From NCBI RefSeq assembly GCF_003711515.1, contig NW_021167089.1:1093799-1157798 (forward strand): a stretch of DNA of 64,000 bases, given 5' to 3'. The first letter of the stretch is position 1. Each line of letters starts with the position of its first letter. The DNA is from Sodiomyces alkalinus F11. Its lineage: Eukaryota; Ascomycota; Sordariomycetes; Glomerellales; Plectosphaerellaceae. Shown here one piece after another: positions 23,970 through 34,273 of this stretch. A program made the translations under genes and the position numbers. The notes under the pieces were generated by a model. That model did no database searches. It had not been told where the DNA came from and saw only the letters and a list, made by a program, of their open reading frames with translations.

Positions 23970-26900
23970 CTTGGGCTCCGGGGCTCGTCTCCCTTTTCCT
24001 TTTTTTCCCTTTCTTTTTCTCTCTTTCTTTTTTTCTCTTTCTTTTTTTCTCTTTCTTTTTTTCTCTTTCTTTTTTTCTCTTCTTTTTTCCACTTCCTTTT
24101 TCCACTTTTTTTTCTTGTTTCCGCCCTCGATGGCTCAACCTTTTAATCATACCGGGTCTTTTAATACCTTTGGACGCCAAATTCAACGCCAATGTACGGT
24201 CACACTCCTTTGACGATACTCACGATGAACCCGAGCTAGACTTGGGCACACCCTCGCACGACACTCCTTTGAACAACACTCCTTTGAACAACGATGCACC
24301 TGGACGACAATGCCGGATAGCTCACGACACTCCTTACAAATACATGATACCCCCACTTTGGACATTCCTTGACGGACACGAATAACGAACCAACTTAGCA
24401 CATTCTTTTTACACACACTCGCTCCTTCGACGACACAATACGATTCGGACCCAGAGTCATATCGAAAACATAATTATAGACGGAAAACACGCTCCTTACG
24501 GATATTAGGGAAAGACATGACGTACATTTGGCCTGGTTAGGACTCGCTTCCGGGGAACAAAAATGGGATACCGGTGTTGCGGGTGGGTTAATTTTTTTTT
24601 CCCACGAGAACATCGTCTAATCAACTTGGCGGCGTTAAGGACTCTTTCCTGGTTGTTTCTTCGCACGGATGGAGAAAACAGTTGGCGTTGAGGGGCGTTG
24701 ATGGATTGAATTTTTTTTTGGTAATGCAGCGGGTGGGCTGCTTTTTTAGCGTTGATTTTCTCCCTTCGTCCTCAGCCATAGCACAGAACGTTAGTATGGA
24801 AAGCAGGGAGCATGCAGCAAGAAGCAAAAGGGAGACGCAGAAGGGACTGGCTGGTGGAGGTCAGTAGTCCGGGTTCCTGTACGACTCTTGCGGCTTGTCT
24901 TCGACTGCCTCGTACTTCGTATCTGTTTGAGGATCTAATTGTATACCTTACTTAGTATACCTTTAATATATGTAGATCCGGGGGGGAAAAGCGGATGTCT
25001 CAATTCAGTTATTGTTGTTATTGTTCGGAGAAAACATCTCTCTCGAGTGTGGTCGTCCACTAAGAGACCTGCAAGGAACTTGTTCATGTCTCCCCACGTG
25101 GCACTACCGTCTGTATTGACCTTGCCCAGGTATTTCTCTGGTGATTGCGCTATTGAGATTTCCAGCTATGTAGGCAGCCGAACAACTGGGCTTACACGCA
25201 GTTAGGCTGACTCGGTGTATACGCACTGCGGAAGCGTGCTTCGGAGCCGTTGGGTTCCGTGGAGCGTGAGTCCATCCATGTCGAGTGACCATCCATCCAT
25301 CCGTCTGCCATGAACGTCGTCACGTCGGCTGGACTAGCCCGCCATTCCCCAGCCTTCTCATCTCGTGTACCACCACTTGTCTATTCTTCCTTGCCTTCCA
25401 AATACTCGTCTGCCCCATTGGCCGTAGTCCCATCACGGTTCTTCTCAAGTGCAGTGCAAGAGCCGCATCCGGCCGTGTTACAATGGAAGGGAAAAAAGGC
25501 AGGGTACGGGGAGCCATGCGTTCCGAGGTGCAGCTAGCTCCTCCCTCCCAAAGGGGAAGCTAAGAATAACTAATCATAGCCATAGCCATCGCCTCCTTTA
25601 GCTTCTCGAGCGGTAGACATACAGTCTAAGGCAGGTTAAGGTTAGGTCCCCCCTCCCCGGTCCCGACTTCCGATGTCTCTCGCTCTGATGGCCCTTCTCT
25701 CTGGCAAAGAACTACGGCTATGTTCAGGGTGTGCCATGGGTGTGAAAATCGACAGCCAAGTCCTACGGAATGCGAAAACCAGAGCGTACGTAGATTAAAC
25801 TAGTGGAGGATCTGGGCCCCCAAGGGGAGGAAGCTGGTGTCGTTGTGGTTCTTGGTTAATAATCTTAAGGTACTGAACTAACACATAACATAAGGTAGGT
25901 AAGGTAGTTGGAGATGACACACACATAGTGTCCACTACACCATATACTGTCTAATTTTCACGGAAAGAGAGGTAGTTGTTCTTTTTCTTCTTCTTTTTTT
26001 TTCTTTTTTCTTTTCTAAAAAAAGTAAAGTAAAAAGGGCTGACTCAACATTTGATTCCTTGAGGAAGAGGCACAGAACAGAGGGGCACATTACGCAGTAC
26101 GGAGAGACGTGCCATGGTGGCGTCGATGCATCAACGTATGGTCGGACGGGATAGTAACTAAGGTAATGATTACTATTCACTTGACGACACGAGGTTTCCA
26201 ATGCCAAACGAGTCGAAGCCAATGGAAGTATGACGAAGCCGCCAGGCAACAGCCACTTTCGTAAAGATGGCTAGCCCAACAGCGGCTGTTCTACGGAGTA
26301 TAGTCCCCGCGTCATAACCCTTCCATCTTTGTAGGTTTTGTGGCGTTCTCGGGCCGAGTATGATGGGCCCGGATGGAATCGTTTCCGTGAGGTTAGAGAG
26401 ACGGGATCGGGAATGTGACCAGGGGAGATGCTCACAGGGCAGACTCGCCACAATGGGACAGGCCTCAAGCCCGACTGCCCACTTCGGAGCTCGACCACAA
26501 CATTTACAGAAAAGCGAGACAGTGTATTCGACCTCCTGCTAGGTATGAAGTAGCTAGACATGGCGTGCCGCGCCACCCGTACATCCCCATTGGGCGCCAT
26601 CAAGGGTTAAAGGGGTTGAGCTCTGAGAATCCAGCCATGCCCAGGCGCGCCTGGAACGTATCCCGTAGAGCTGGAAACAAGTACAAAAGAAAAACAAGGA
26701 GTGAACAAAACAAAAAAAGAGGAAGCAAAAAAAGGAAGCGTCGATTCGAGCTGAAGGTATCTGTGACGCTAGCAAGCAACCCAGCAAAAAGACAATCCAT
26801 TGGTTTCCCCGTCCCTCCTCCGTACTGAGTCGTGATCCGTCAACCCCGCTAATTCAAAATCAAAGGAACAGAAGCCAACCAAAAACAAACCGAAGAAAGA

Positions 26901-27105
26901 GCCTGAACTCCAGTTCGCCTTGGTGTAAATGAGGACCGGTCCGAGGTAAATGATAGTCTCGTCCCGTCGATTCTTCCGACAACTCCATACTTGCTTTATG
27001 CCGTCAATAGTGTGGTATACCGTACTTGTTCGTAGCCGTGATGCCGAGGACATGCCGAGGACGACCCGCCTTGGCCACTCTCTGTAGATCTGTTTTTGAG
27101 TTTCT
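23970..27105. other. Intergenic with simple repeats
   Basis: No supportable gene. A 14-bp pyrimidine minisatellite (CTCTTTCTTTTTTT unit, about four copies) occupies about 24020-24080 just after the zinc-cluster stop. At 24195-24345 the unit ACACTCCTTTGA recurs several times, including two adjacent 15-bp copies near 24264-24293. Pyrimidine runs recur near 25979-26017. An ACGGAGTA motif occurs near 26288. Everything else is unremarkable. Confidence 0.5.
24020..24080 (+). repeat. 14-bp pyrimidine minisatellite
   Basis: About four tandem CTCTTTCTTTTTTT units about 50 bp after the stop of the zinc-cluster gene, in its likely 3' UTR. Confidence 0.85.
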
Positions 27106-28952
27106 TTATTGGGCGCTGTGGGATCGGGATCGAGAAACGTGACGGGTGATCCCAGGCCCGTTACCTAACGCACTCCCGGCCCCGTCCCTAATAGCGTCGC
27201 TGTAGCTGGGTATCGGCGGCTGAGAAGATCCGGCAGCAGCGGCCGCCGAGCTGCCGCGACTCCTATTGATCACCCGGATGAGGGGAGTATTGTCGCTATC
27301 CGTGCTGTTCCGGCGACTTCCTGCCTCCGACTGCTCTGGACTGGTGTACTCGGGAGGTGGGTTAAGCGCATCCTGCATGCCCAGCCCAACCACGTGCTCG
27401 TCATGGCGGGGATGGACAGCAGGCGCGCTGCTGCTGGATTCACCTCCGTCGTCGGTGGGGACGAAGTGCGCCAGAGAAATGTCGGTCGGGCTAGTGGTGG
27501 GACCGGGGCTCCTCGGAGGCAGTACCCGGAAATTGCCACTCCTTGTCCGCCCATGGCCGTGTGCTGCACTCAGCGTTTGGCCGGCGTTGTCTCGGGAAGG
27601 CTGAACTGAGTGGGAGGAGACGTGATGGGTCTGAACAGCGCTACTACTACTGCCGGAGTATCCGTCCTTCCGGCCTGCTTCCAAAAGTATGTCGCCCTGT
27701 TCGGAACCATAAGGCGGGGGAGGGGCCAAGTTACCGGTCATCGGGGCGAGGCCCCACTTCTTGACGTTGGCCTCAATGAATACGAAACCGGCTTGGCCGA
27801 AGTTGACGTGAACGCTACAGGGGCCGTTCGCGCCCACCGCCGGGAAGAAGTTGTGAGATTTGAACCCGTGCACTACGTCGTCCAGCTTCCTGCCGTTGCG
27901 AGTGAAGAAGATGGTTCCCGTCCGCGGCCGGTAGCCCACGCCTATAACGTCACCTTGGACGTAAGAGGGTGCATAAGGTGTCGGGTTAAACGGTTGATTG
28001 AAACGGCGATGGCCTGTCGACATATAGGCAACAGAGTACTTGTGATATCCTGGGTGAAAGGGTCAGCTAAAGGGAGTAAAAAAAAAAAAAAAAAGACAAG
28101 ACAAGAATGAATTAATGAATGGAAGGGGCCAAAAAAAGGGGAGAAGGGGGGAATATATAACAATCGTGCAAACCGCCCGACACCGCCCAGAGGCACATGC
28201 AGTCGATTTATATGGTAACATACCTGGAAGCCGAAACAGGGGATACGGCTTGGTAGCCATTCCGATGCTCAGCAAGGTGTTTTCGGGCTTATCAAATATC
28301 TTAGCTTCCCAGTAGTAGACCTCGTTCTGTTTCGGTACGGGAAGGTTGCTCATGACGGTGCATTCGGAATCAAAGAATTCGATTTCGGTCCGACCTTCAA
28401 CGAAGCAGTTTGCGATTTCCAACTCGGGCTCGAATTCCCAAGCGGAGACCCCCTTTTCCTGAATGGCGAGATATTGCGACAAAGAGATATCGGTCTGAAG
28501 GGATTCGGGGGGATTGGCGGCAATAAAGGCTGGGAAACGAAGATGATATGCGTTAGCAACGGAACAGTACAGAGAGTGGCGTCGGTGTCGAGATTTTAAG
28601 GAAAGGAAGAAAAAGGAGAAGGAAAGACCAAAAAAAAAAAAAAAAAGGAAATGCAGAAGAGGGGAGAGGACTAGAAGACCTGAAGATTGAATTTACCTTT
28701 GGCTCGCAAGTACTCAGTCCGCTGGAGGTCATCCATGGTCTCAAGCGCCTCGGCCTCCTCGCGTGCAAATGCTTGTTCATCATCGTACTCTCCCGGACGG
28801 CCTATGCGGTCGAGGAAGATTCGACCTGTGTCTGTGTATCGGAAGAAGTAGATGACGAGGAAGATGAGGGCGATGAGGATAGCTGAGCCGAACGAGGAGA
28901 GGAGACCGATGATGACGCCGTTCAGGGCCGAGTTTGGAGGGGTGGGCGCCAT
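27106..28952 (-). CDS. SSH4: Ssh4-like SPRY-domain membrane protein (Rsp5 adaptor family)
   Basis: Minus strand, three exons: 28952-28697, 28529-28224, 28049-27106; 501 aa. Yeast Ssh4/Ear1 are endosome/vacuole membrane adaptors that recruit the ubiquitin ligase Rsp5 to sort cargo. Visible features: a short lumenal N-terminus, one transmembrane segment at about residues 10-33 (VIIGLLSSFGSAILIALIFL), the TGRIFLDRIGRPGEYDDE juxtamembrane block, a B30.2/SPRY domain at about 120-290 (VYYWEAKIFDKPENTLLSIG; GDVIGVGYRPRTGTIFFTRNG; FPAVGANGPCSVHVNFGQAGF), and two PY motifs (PPPY near 320 and PPEY near residue 436) fit to bind Rsp5 WW domains. Both introns carry 17-base T tracts on the coding strand. 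Three codons before the chosen ATG a TTG is in frame, but no earlier ATG is needed. Confidence 0.93.
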
Positions 28953-31368
28953 GTTGGGCAAGGCTGTGCAAGGCTGTGATAATAGGGCGAAAATGCAACA
29001 GAATGAAATGAAGATGAAAGGGCGGGTGCGAAGCGATATGGTGAGGGTTCGACGTCGATACCAGTCGGGTCGAGATGTTCGCAGGTGCAGCGAGGGGAGA
29101 GGGGACGGCTGGCGTCACCGCCGTAAGCGTGGCATTCGCAGCTTGTTTTCTAAACTGGCTGGCGATAAGGACGATGACGAGGCCGATAGTCGAAGGAGTA
29201 GTTTGTAGGAATGGGAAGCTGTTTGGAGAGTTCGAGGAAGCAAAACACTAGAGGAAAAACGATGGAAAAGAATGGAAGATGGAAAGGCGACGTCAAAGAG
29301 GCTCAGTGTGATGACGGTGGTGGTTGGTTGTACTGGGTCAGGTCCAGAGTTGCCGTGTCCGGGAACGGACGATTGAATGGGCGGCAAAGTGGAGACAAGA
29401 TGTCAGTTAGGTAATTACCTACGGAGTAGGTAAGTATTGGGGTATCAGGCACGTCCCGCCGTCCCGTTACTTGCTTACACTCCCACGATCATACAGTCGA
29501 CTTTTGCTCTGGCATCAGTTCGAGGCAACTCTCTAGGGCTGCATGCGCGTAATAAAAAATAAAAATACAAATAAAAAAGAGGCAACTCTATTGAACGCTT
29601 AATTGCATACGGGCTATGGAACTATAGGACCACCATGCAAATATTCATGAACTGGTCGCACTTGCCACAAACCCATAGCATCCCCACCTGGGACAATGCG
29701 GGGCGACTTCTGCACCACCTTAGGTACGCACGGAGTATGTTGTATAGGTAAATCTTTATTAGGATGGTCTGAACTTCCTTCGTGATAACCAGGCCAGAGG
29801 AAATGAACTGGAGTGAAGAGTGAAACTATTCATTACTCTGTGTATACCGGGGGGAAGAAGAAGAAGAAAAGAAAAAAAGAAGAGAAGAATCAGAATGGGA
29901 AGAAAAGTGTTTGCGTATTTCGCGGCTTCGGAAAACGTCAACTTTCGCTGGAGGAGAAAACGGTTGAGTCTCTGCATTTTAGGTACTATACCCAGTCTAA
30001 GGTACTTCGTAGGAATCCCTCATTCTAAGATGTGTAATACTTTGTACGTACCGTACCTACCTTACCTTACCTACCTAGGTAGCCGGAATGACATCTGCTT
30101 TGTGAGAGCAGTTGCTTTTGGATAGTAATCCTGTATCAATGTCTAGTGCACCTCAAGGCCCACCGTCCGTTTTTAATAGAACAGCTTATTCCTCTCTCCC
30201 TATCCTTTGCCCTTTCGGTTCCAGTCATGTCTAGGTGCCGTCCATCTTGGTTAATACTGCTTTGTGTTCCGTGCTCACGCTCTCGGTTGTCGGTTGCGAG
30301 GGGACGCGGTGCTGGTGAGCTGGCGAGATGGCAACTCTCCACTGCGTATGTTTCCTCCTGTTGTCCTACAGGCCACTATGAGTAGCTTAAGGAGCTTCCA
30401 TCTCGGAGGTTAGCACAAATGGCCAAGGCCAGAGCCCGCAATCAAGTTAAGATTTTCCATTTCGCCATAAGGCAAATCAATGATACTGCATCCATCTCAT
30501 GGCGTTGGGTACTTCCGAAGAAGCCAGTGCGCGGGGAGCTCGTGGACTTCGTGCCCTCCGACCGACATCTCGCCCTTGCCTCCCAGCCAGTTCCGGGCCG
30601 GCGTTGGGTATCCTGGCTATCGACGAGACGCGCCGCTTTTCGGGGTCCTATCGTCATCCCTAAAACGGAACGGCAAAACAGCCACGGGTTACCAGGGTGC
30701 TTATGTCGCTTGTTCGTGTTCTGTCGCGTCTATTATGTACAGCACGATTGTAGGTAGAGTGGCACGTTTCAGCGGGGGAATTAACCATGTTTCGTAATCG
30801 AGTATATCCGAGCCTGTCTTGAGCACGGGGAAAACGGTCCTGTGTGAGCGTGTGCAGGTAGAGGCGCAATTCAAGAGAAACCATGCCGGCATCTACTGAG
30901 AATTTGCGTACTGCGAGTCGATCTAAAGAAGCAGAAAAAGGTAGAAAGACAGCGTATATGACAGTTAGGTTGATGCAGTGTTCGTCATATGGTATCGAGA
31001 CGAGAACAAGTTGTCTTTGTTGCGCACTTGTGTCAACAAGGGAGGAGGAGGGAGACCCGCGAATGGCTTCTGGACATGGGTACCAAAACTCGGCATGACA
31101 GAAAATGCGCCGCCACCGTATTCTGATTGATGTAATCGTGTCCGCCTGTACCTCGACGAATGTCGTATTCCCGGGTTGCGGGGAGAGCCTGAGCGCGCCG
31201 GCGCATCGCGCTTCAGTCAAGAGGAATACACCGCTTTAAGATTCCCGTCCTACCCTCCTCTGATCATGCCCATGCCCCATCAAGATTCAATCGCCGAGTT
31301 ACCCTTCTGTACCCTGCGTGCGACCAGAAATAGGAGAAAACGCGGGGCAGTCACCGCCAGCGGTTGAC
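28953..31368. other. Intergenic between SSH4 and THO1
   Basis: The first several hundred bases are the SSH4 promoter (read on the minus strand). No gene was found in the rest. Short AGGTA/TACCT clusters occur near 29410-29425, 29718-29725 and 30045-30080, and ACGGAGTA motifs near 29420 and 29730. Confidence 0.5.
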
Positions 31369-32377
31369 CTAAGAAGCCGCGGCAAAGCGTTTCGCGCGGG
31401 CCTCCATCCTTGCTTTCTCAGCAGGGTCGGAAGTGGTTCCACTTCCCTGCTTTCTGGAACCGTTTCCACCTGGATTCACCCCGCCTTGTTGGCGGCCGCG
31501 ACCGCGACCACCTTTGAAGCCCCGACCTCTCCGGCCGTTTCGTCCACCATTGTTGTGTCGTTTGGTGTCTCGGGCGTCCTGTTCACCTTCTCCACCGCGA
31601 TCTCGTTTCGGCTTGCGCTCTGGTAGAGCCGAGTCGAGGCTGCCGGCCAGGTCGCCAGCATCGATGCCAAATCGCTTGGCACGCTCGGCCTTCCTCTTGG
31701 CCTCCTCATCGACGGTGTCGTTGGCGATGCCGAAGCGTTTGGAACGTTCGGCGCGCTTCCGAGCTTCCTCTGACGCGTCGGTCGCATCGAGATGGAGTGC
31801 GAAGTCCTCCTTAGGCTTTTCAGCCTCAGCCTCAGCCTCAGCCTCAACCTCAACCTCAACCTTAGCCTCAGCTTCTGCTTCAGTCTCAGTCTCCTTAGGC
31901 AACTCGGAAGCGTCGGCGGCAGGAGCAGACGCCGTTTCGGTCGCGGTCGCGGCGGGTGCGGGCACTGGAACAGCTGACTCTGGCTCAGGCTCGGACTGCT
32001 TCGCAGAAGCGGATTCGCTGTCGGGCGCAGGAGCAGCGGCCTGGGTAGCAACAGGAGCAGCCTTAGCAGGAGGCGGTTCGTCGTCCTCGGACCAGTGAAT
32101 CTCGTCGTTCGCGTCGGGCGCAGGTGTTACAGGCTCAGGAGCAGCTATAGCGCAAATTTGTTTTGATTAGTCGACAAACCCGGCGCCATCGAAGACATGC
32201 CACAGGCAAGTTAAGGCGAGAGGAAAGTAAAACATGACGCGACATACAGGGCGCATTCTCTTTGTCGTTCTGGGTGAGACGAGCGACCAAGTCGGCCTTG
32301 TTGCCCGTGACTGACAGATTACGGCCCTGCAAGAGCTTTTTAAGCTCGGGCACCTTCATAGAATTGTAGTCGGCCAT
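31369..32377 (-). CDS. THO1: SAP-domain RNA-binding protein Tho1
   Basis: Minus strand, exons 32377-32248 and 32144-31369, intron 103 bp (GTATGT...CTATAG), phase 1; 301 aa. Tho1/SARNP acts in mRNP assembly and export linked to the THO/TREX complex. Exon 1 encodes the whole SAP motif (MKVPELKKLLQGRNLSVTGN then KADLVARL), which binds DNA/RNA. Exon 2 has an acidic Pro/Ala-rich linker, a Glu-Ala/Glu-Val hexanucleotide-type repeat (DNA 31823-31880), two copies of the diagnostic Tho1 element (RKRAERSKRFGI and KRKAERAKRFGI), an RGG-type basic stretch (GRRGRGFKGGRGRGRQQGG), and a third RMEARAKRFAAAS copy at the end. The start is the only upstream ATG in frame. Confidence 0.93.
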
Positions 32378-32754
32378 CGTAAGATCGGGGAGCCGTGATG
32401 TTTAGTTGGGTTTGTTGGTTGGGTTGGTCGGTAAGAGAATGAAGAGAAGAGATCGGTTAGATGTGTTAGAGTGGTTGGCAAAATAGCGACGGTATTGAGA
32501 GAGACAAACGATGGATGAAATGCAATCAATACGAGATGAGATGGGCAATATAAGGAGAAGATGGAAGGACAATGGTAGAAAAGAAAAATGGGAATGGAGG
32601 ATTCTTCGTCAGCTTGACCAGCTGGGGGAGACAACAGGTGACAAAGACTGCGCTGCGCAAAGTGCATTGGATGGAGGTAGTGCGCAGAAGGCGTGGACGT
32701 GGAAGCGCGTAGGTACCTCAGCTCAGAAGGATGTCTTCCAATTGAAATAGTTAT

Positions 32755-32774
32755 TAAGGTACCTAGGTACCTTA
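32755..32774. repeat. Perfect 20-bp palindrome
   Basis: TAAGGTACCTAGGTACCTTA is identical to its reverse complement. It lies on the other side of the RIP-damaged element from the 38-bp palindrome and uses the same units. Confidence 0.97.
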
Positions 32775-32869
32775 CACACGGAGTACTTTTTCAGTACTTT
32801 TTCAGCTCAATCGCGGACAATTGCTACCTATCTCTAGTATTTAATAGTAATCTAAGTACCTGACTAGTA

Positions 32870-33400
32870 TATAAGTACCTTATAGAGATACGGTACCTTT
32901 TTATTTAATTAATTCAGGTTTATTAAAGTCCGTATATAACCCTAAAGTTATAATAGACTGTTTAGAGGTATCGAAAGGTATAGGATATACTACCACCACT
33001 ATCGGTTAGGAAAAGCACTAGGAGTATTTATTTAGGAAATACCACGTACGCCCTACCCTTATACTTTAGTAAATCCTTTCTTTAGAAAAAACCTTACGGA
33101 AAGAACCTAAGAGCCTAGGTAGCCCCCTATACCTTTCTTCCCCCCTTTATAATAACCCTATACTGGTAGTAGCTTAGTAAGGAATCCCCTTCCTTAGGCT
33201 ATTCTGCTATCCCGATAAGGATAGGTCCCTAGGCTATCGGTTATCTACTTAGTAAGGGTTTAGGGGCTACTACTAGCCCCCTTTACCTAAGGTACATACC
33301 TATCCGAAAATAGGTTAGGGGGGAGTAGGATTCGAACCTACGACCTCTTATTAGGGATTAAGAGGCTAGTCCAGGTGGTGTACTACTCCACTATCCCCCC
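32870..33400 (-). mobile_element. RIP-damaged, tRNA-headed SINE-like element
   Basis: On the minus strand the element starts at 33400 with an 83-nt tRNA-like head and runs left through about 450 bases with few CpA/TpG and many TpA, the RIP signature. Only elements that were present in more than one copy are expected to be RIPped. A tRNA-like start with no protein coding potential is the architecture of fungal SINEs. The left end is uncertain (chosen near 32870, where TpA-rich sequence merges with AGGTA-type repeats). It could instead be a decayed tRNA gene beside an unrelated RIP fragment. Confidence 0.5.
33318..33400 (-). tRNA. tRNA-like sequence (probable SINE head / tRNA pseudogene)
   Basis: Read on the minus strand from 33400: acceptor arms GGGGGGA and TCCCCCC pair over 7 bp, D-stem GTGG/CCAC pairs with loop AGTAGTACA, and T-arm GTAGG-TTCGAAT-CCTAC is perfect, giving a consensus Pol III B box (GGTTCGAATCC). 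The anticodon region is about 10 nt too long and does not form a standard 5-bp stem; CTCTTAATC resembles the lysine-tRNA anticodon loop. So Pol III promoter elements and most stems are present, but a functional tRNA is doubtful. Confidence 0.5.
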
Positions 33401-33472
33401 AGATACGGTACCTATACAGTCCAGTAGCACCTTCATACGATTTGGCCAACTTGACCGCACAGGGGCCGCTAC

Positions 33473-33510
33473 TAAGTACCTTAGGTACCTTAAGGTACCT
33501 AAGGTACTTA
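33473..33510. repeat. Perfect 38-bp palindrome, KpnI-centred units
   Basis: Left arm TAAGTACCTTAGGTACCTT (33473-33491) is followed directly by its exact reverse complement (33492-33510). It abuts the tRNA-headed RIP-damaged element. Confidence 0.97.
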
Positions 33511-33560
33511 TGTATGTACATAGGTACGCAGCACAAAACAGTACCTACACTGTAAGCTAG

Positions 33561-33592
33561 AGCCAGGGAGCAGCTTCCCCGGATCCCTGGCT
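33561..33592. repeat. Hairpin with 9-bp arms
   Basis: AGCCAGGGA (33561-33569) and TCCCTGGCT (33584-33592) pair perfectly around a 14-nt loop. Confidence 0.9.
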
Positions 33593-34273
33593 GGCCCAGC
33601 AGCGGGCCATTTGTCGGGCAGGAGCAAAAGGGTTGCAGTTGCTCCACATACATCATGGATAAAAAGGTTCTCGACTGGACGGCAAAGTACGGAATATTGA
33701 CAAGGTAATTACTTCGTATCCGTACAACGTAAGGTACATGTACTCGTGGCCAGCATCGTCGTCCAGCTGGGCTGTACGTAGGTACTCCTTGTCCTGCCAA
33801 GGGATGGACGATGCTTTTTGTAACGACACCCGAAATCTCAACTTTTGTCCTTACATCTCCTCTCCAACCCCGATTCTAGAGTGCCAAAAACTATTGTTCG
33901 CATCTTTTTACTTTCTAAAGCTTCGCCGCTTTCCGTGGACGAAGTGCTGAAGGTTTGGCCCCAACTGACACAATCCACGACCACGACCACGAACCAGTCG
34001 ATCCTCGTGGCATCGTTCCCACTGCAACCGCACCCTTGCTAGATGGCCTAGGTCCAGGCTTCAGAGCAACACGGGCTCTTTCGAGTCGGCTGCTCTCAGT
34101 TTTCACTACTTCATTTCTTTCCTTCGTTTCTCACTACTCTAGCCACACCCGTGGCTTCTTGCCAGGACCTTGTTTTCTTCGCGGATTTGCCGTCGGATTA
34201 CGAAACGGTTTCATCGAGCGTCTGTTTTCCAGGGCAAGGAGAGGCCGTATAATACAAATCGCAGTTTTTCGAA

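Larger units (their letters stand above)
32378..34273. other. Divergent intergenic region holding a RIP-damaged insert
   Basis: Separates the divergently transcribed THO1 and DCR2 genes. The centre (about 32780-33465) is a RIP-damaged SINE-like insert bordered on both sides by perfect KpnI-centred palindromes (32755-32774, 33473-33510). A hairpin with 9-bp arms follows at 33561-33592. No protein gene is supportable. Confidence 0.6.

Noticed and set aside
28852..29208. 118-codon + strand ORF over the SSH4 start
   Set aside because: Antisense to the SSH4 transmembrane exon and promoter; Arg-rich and featureless.
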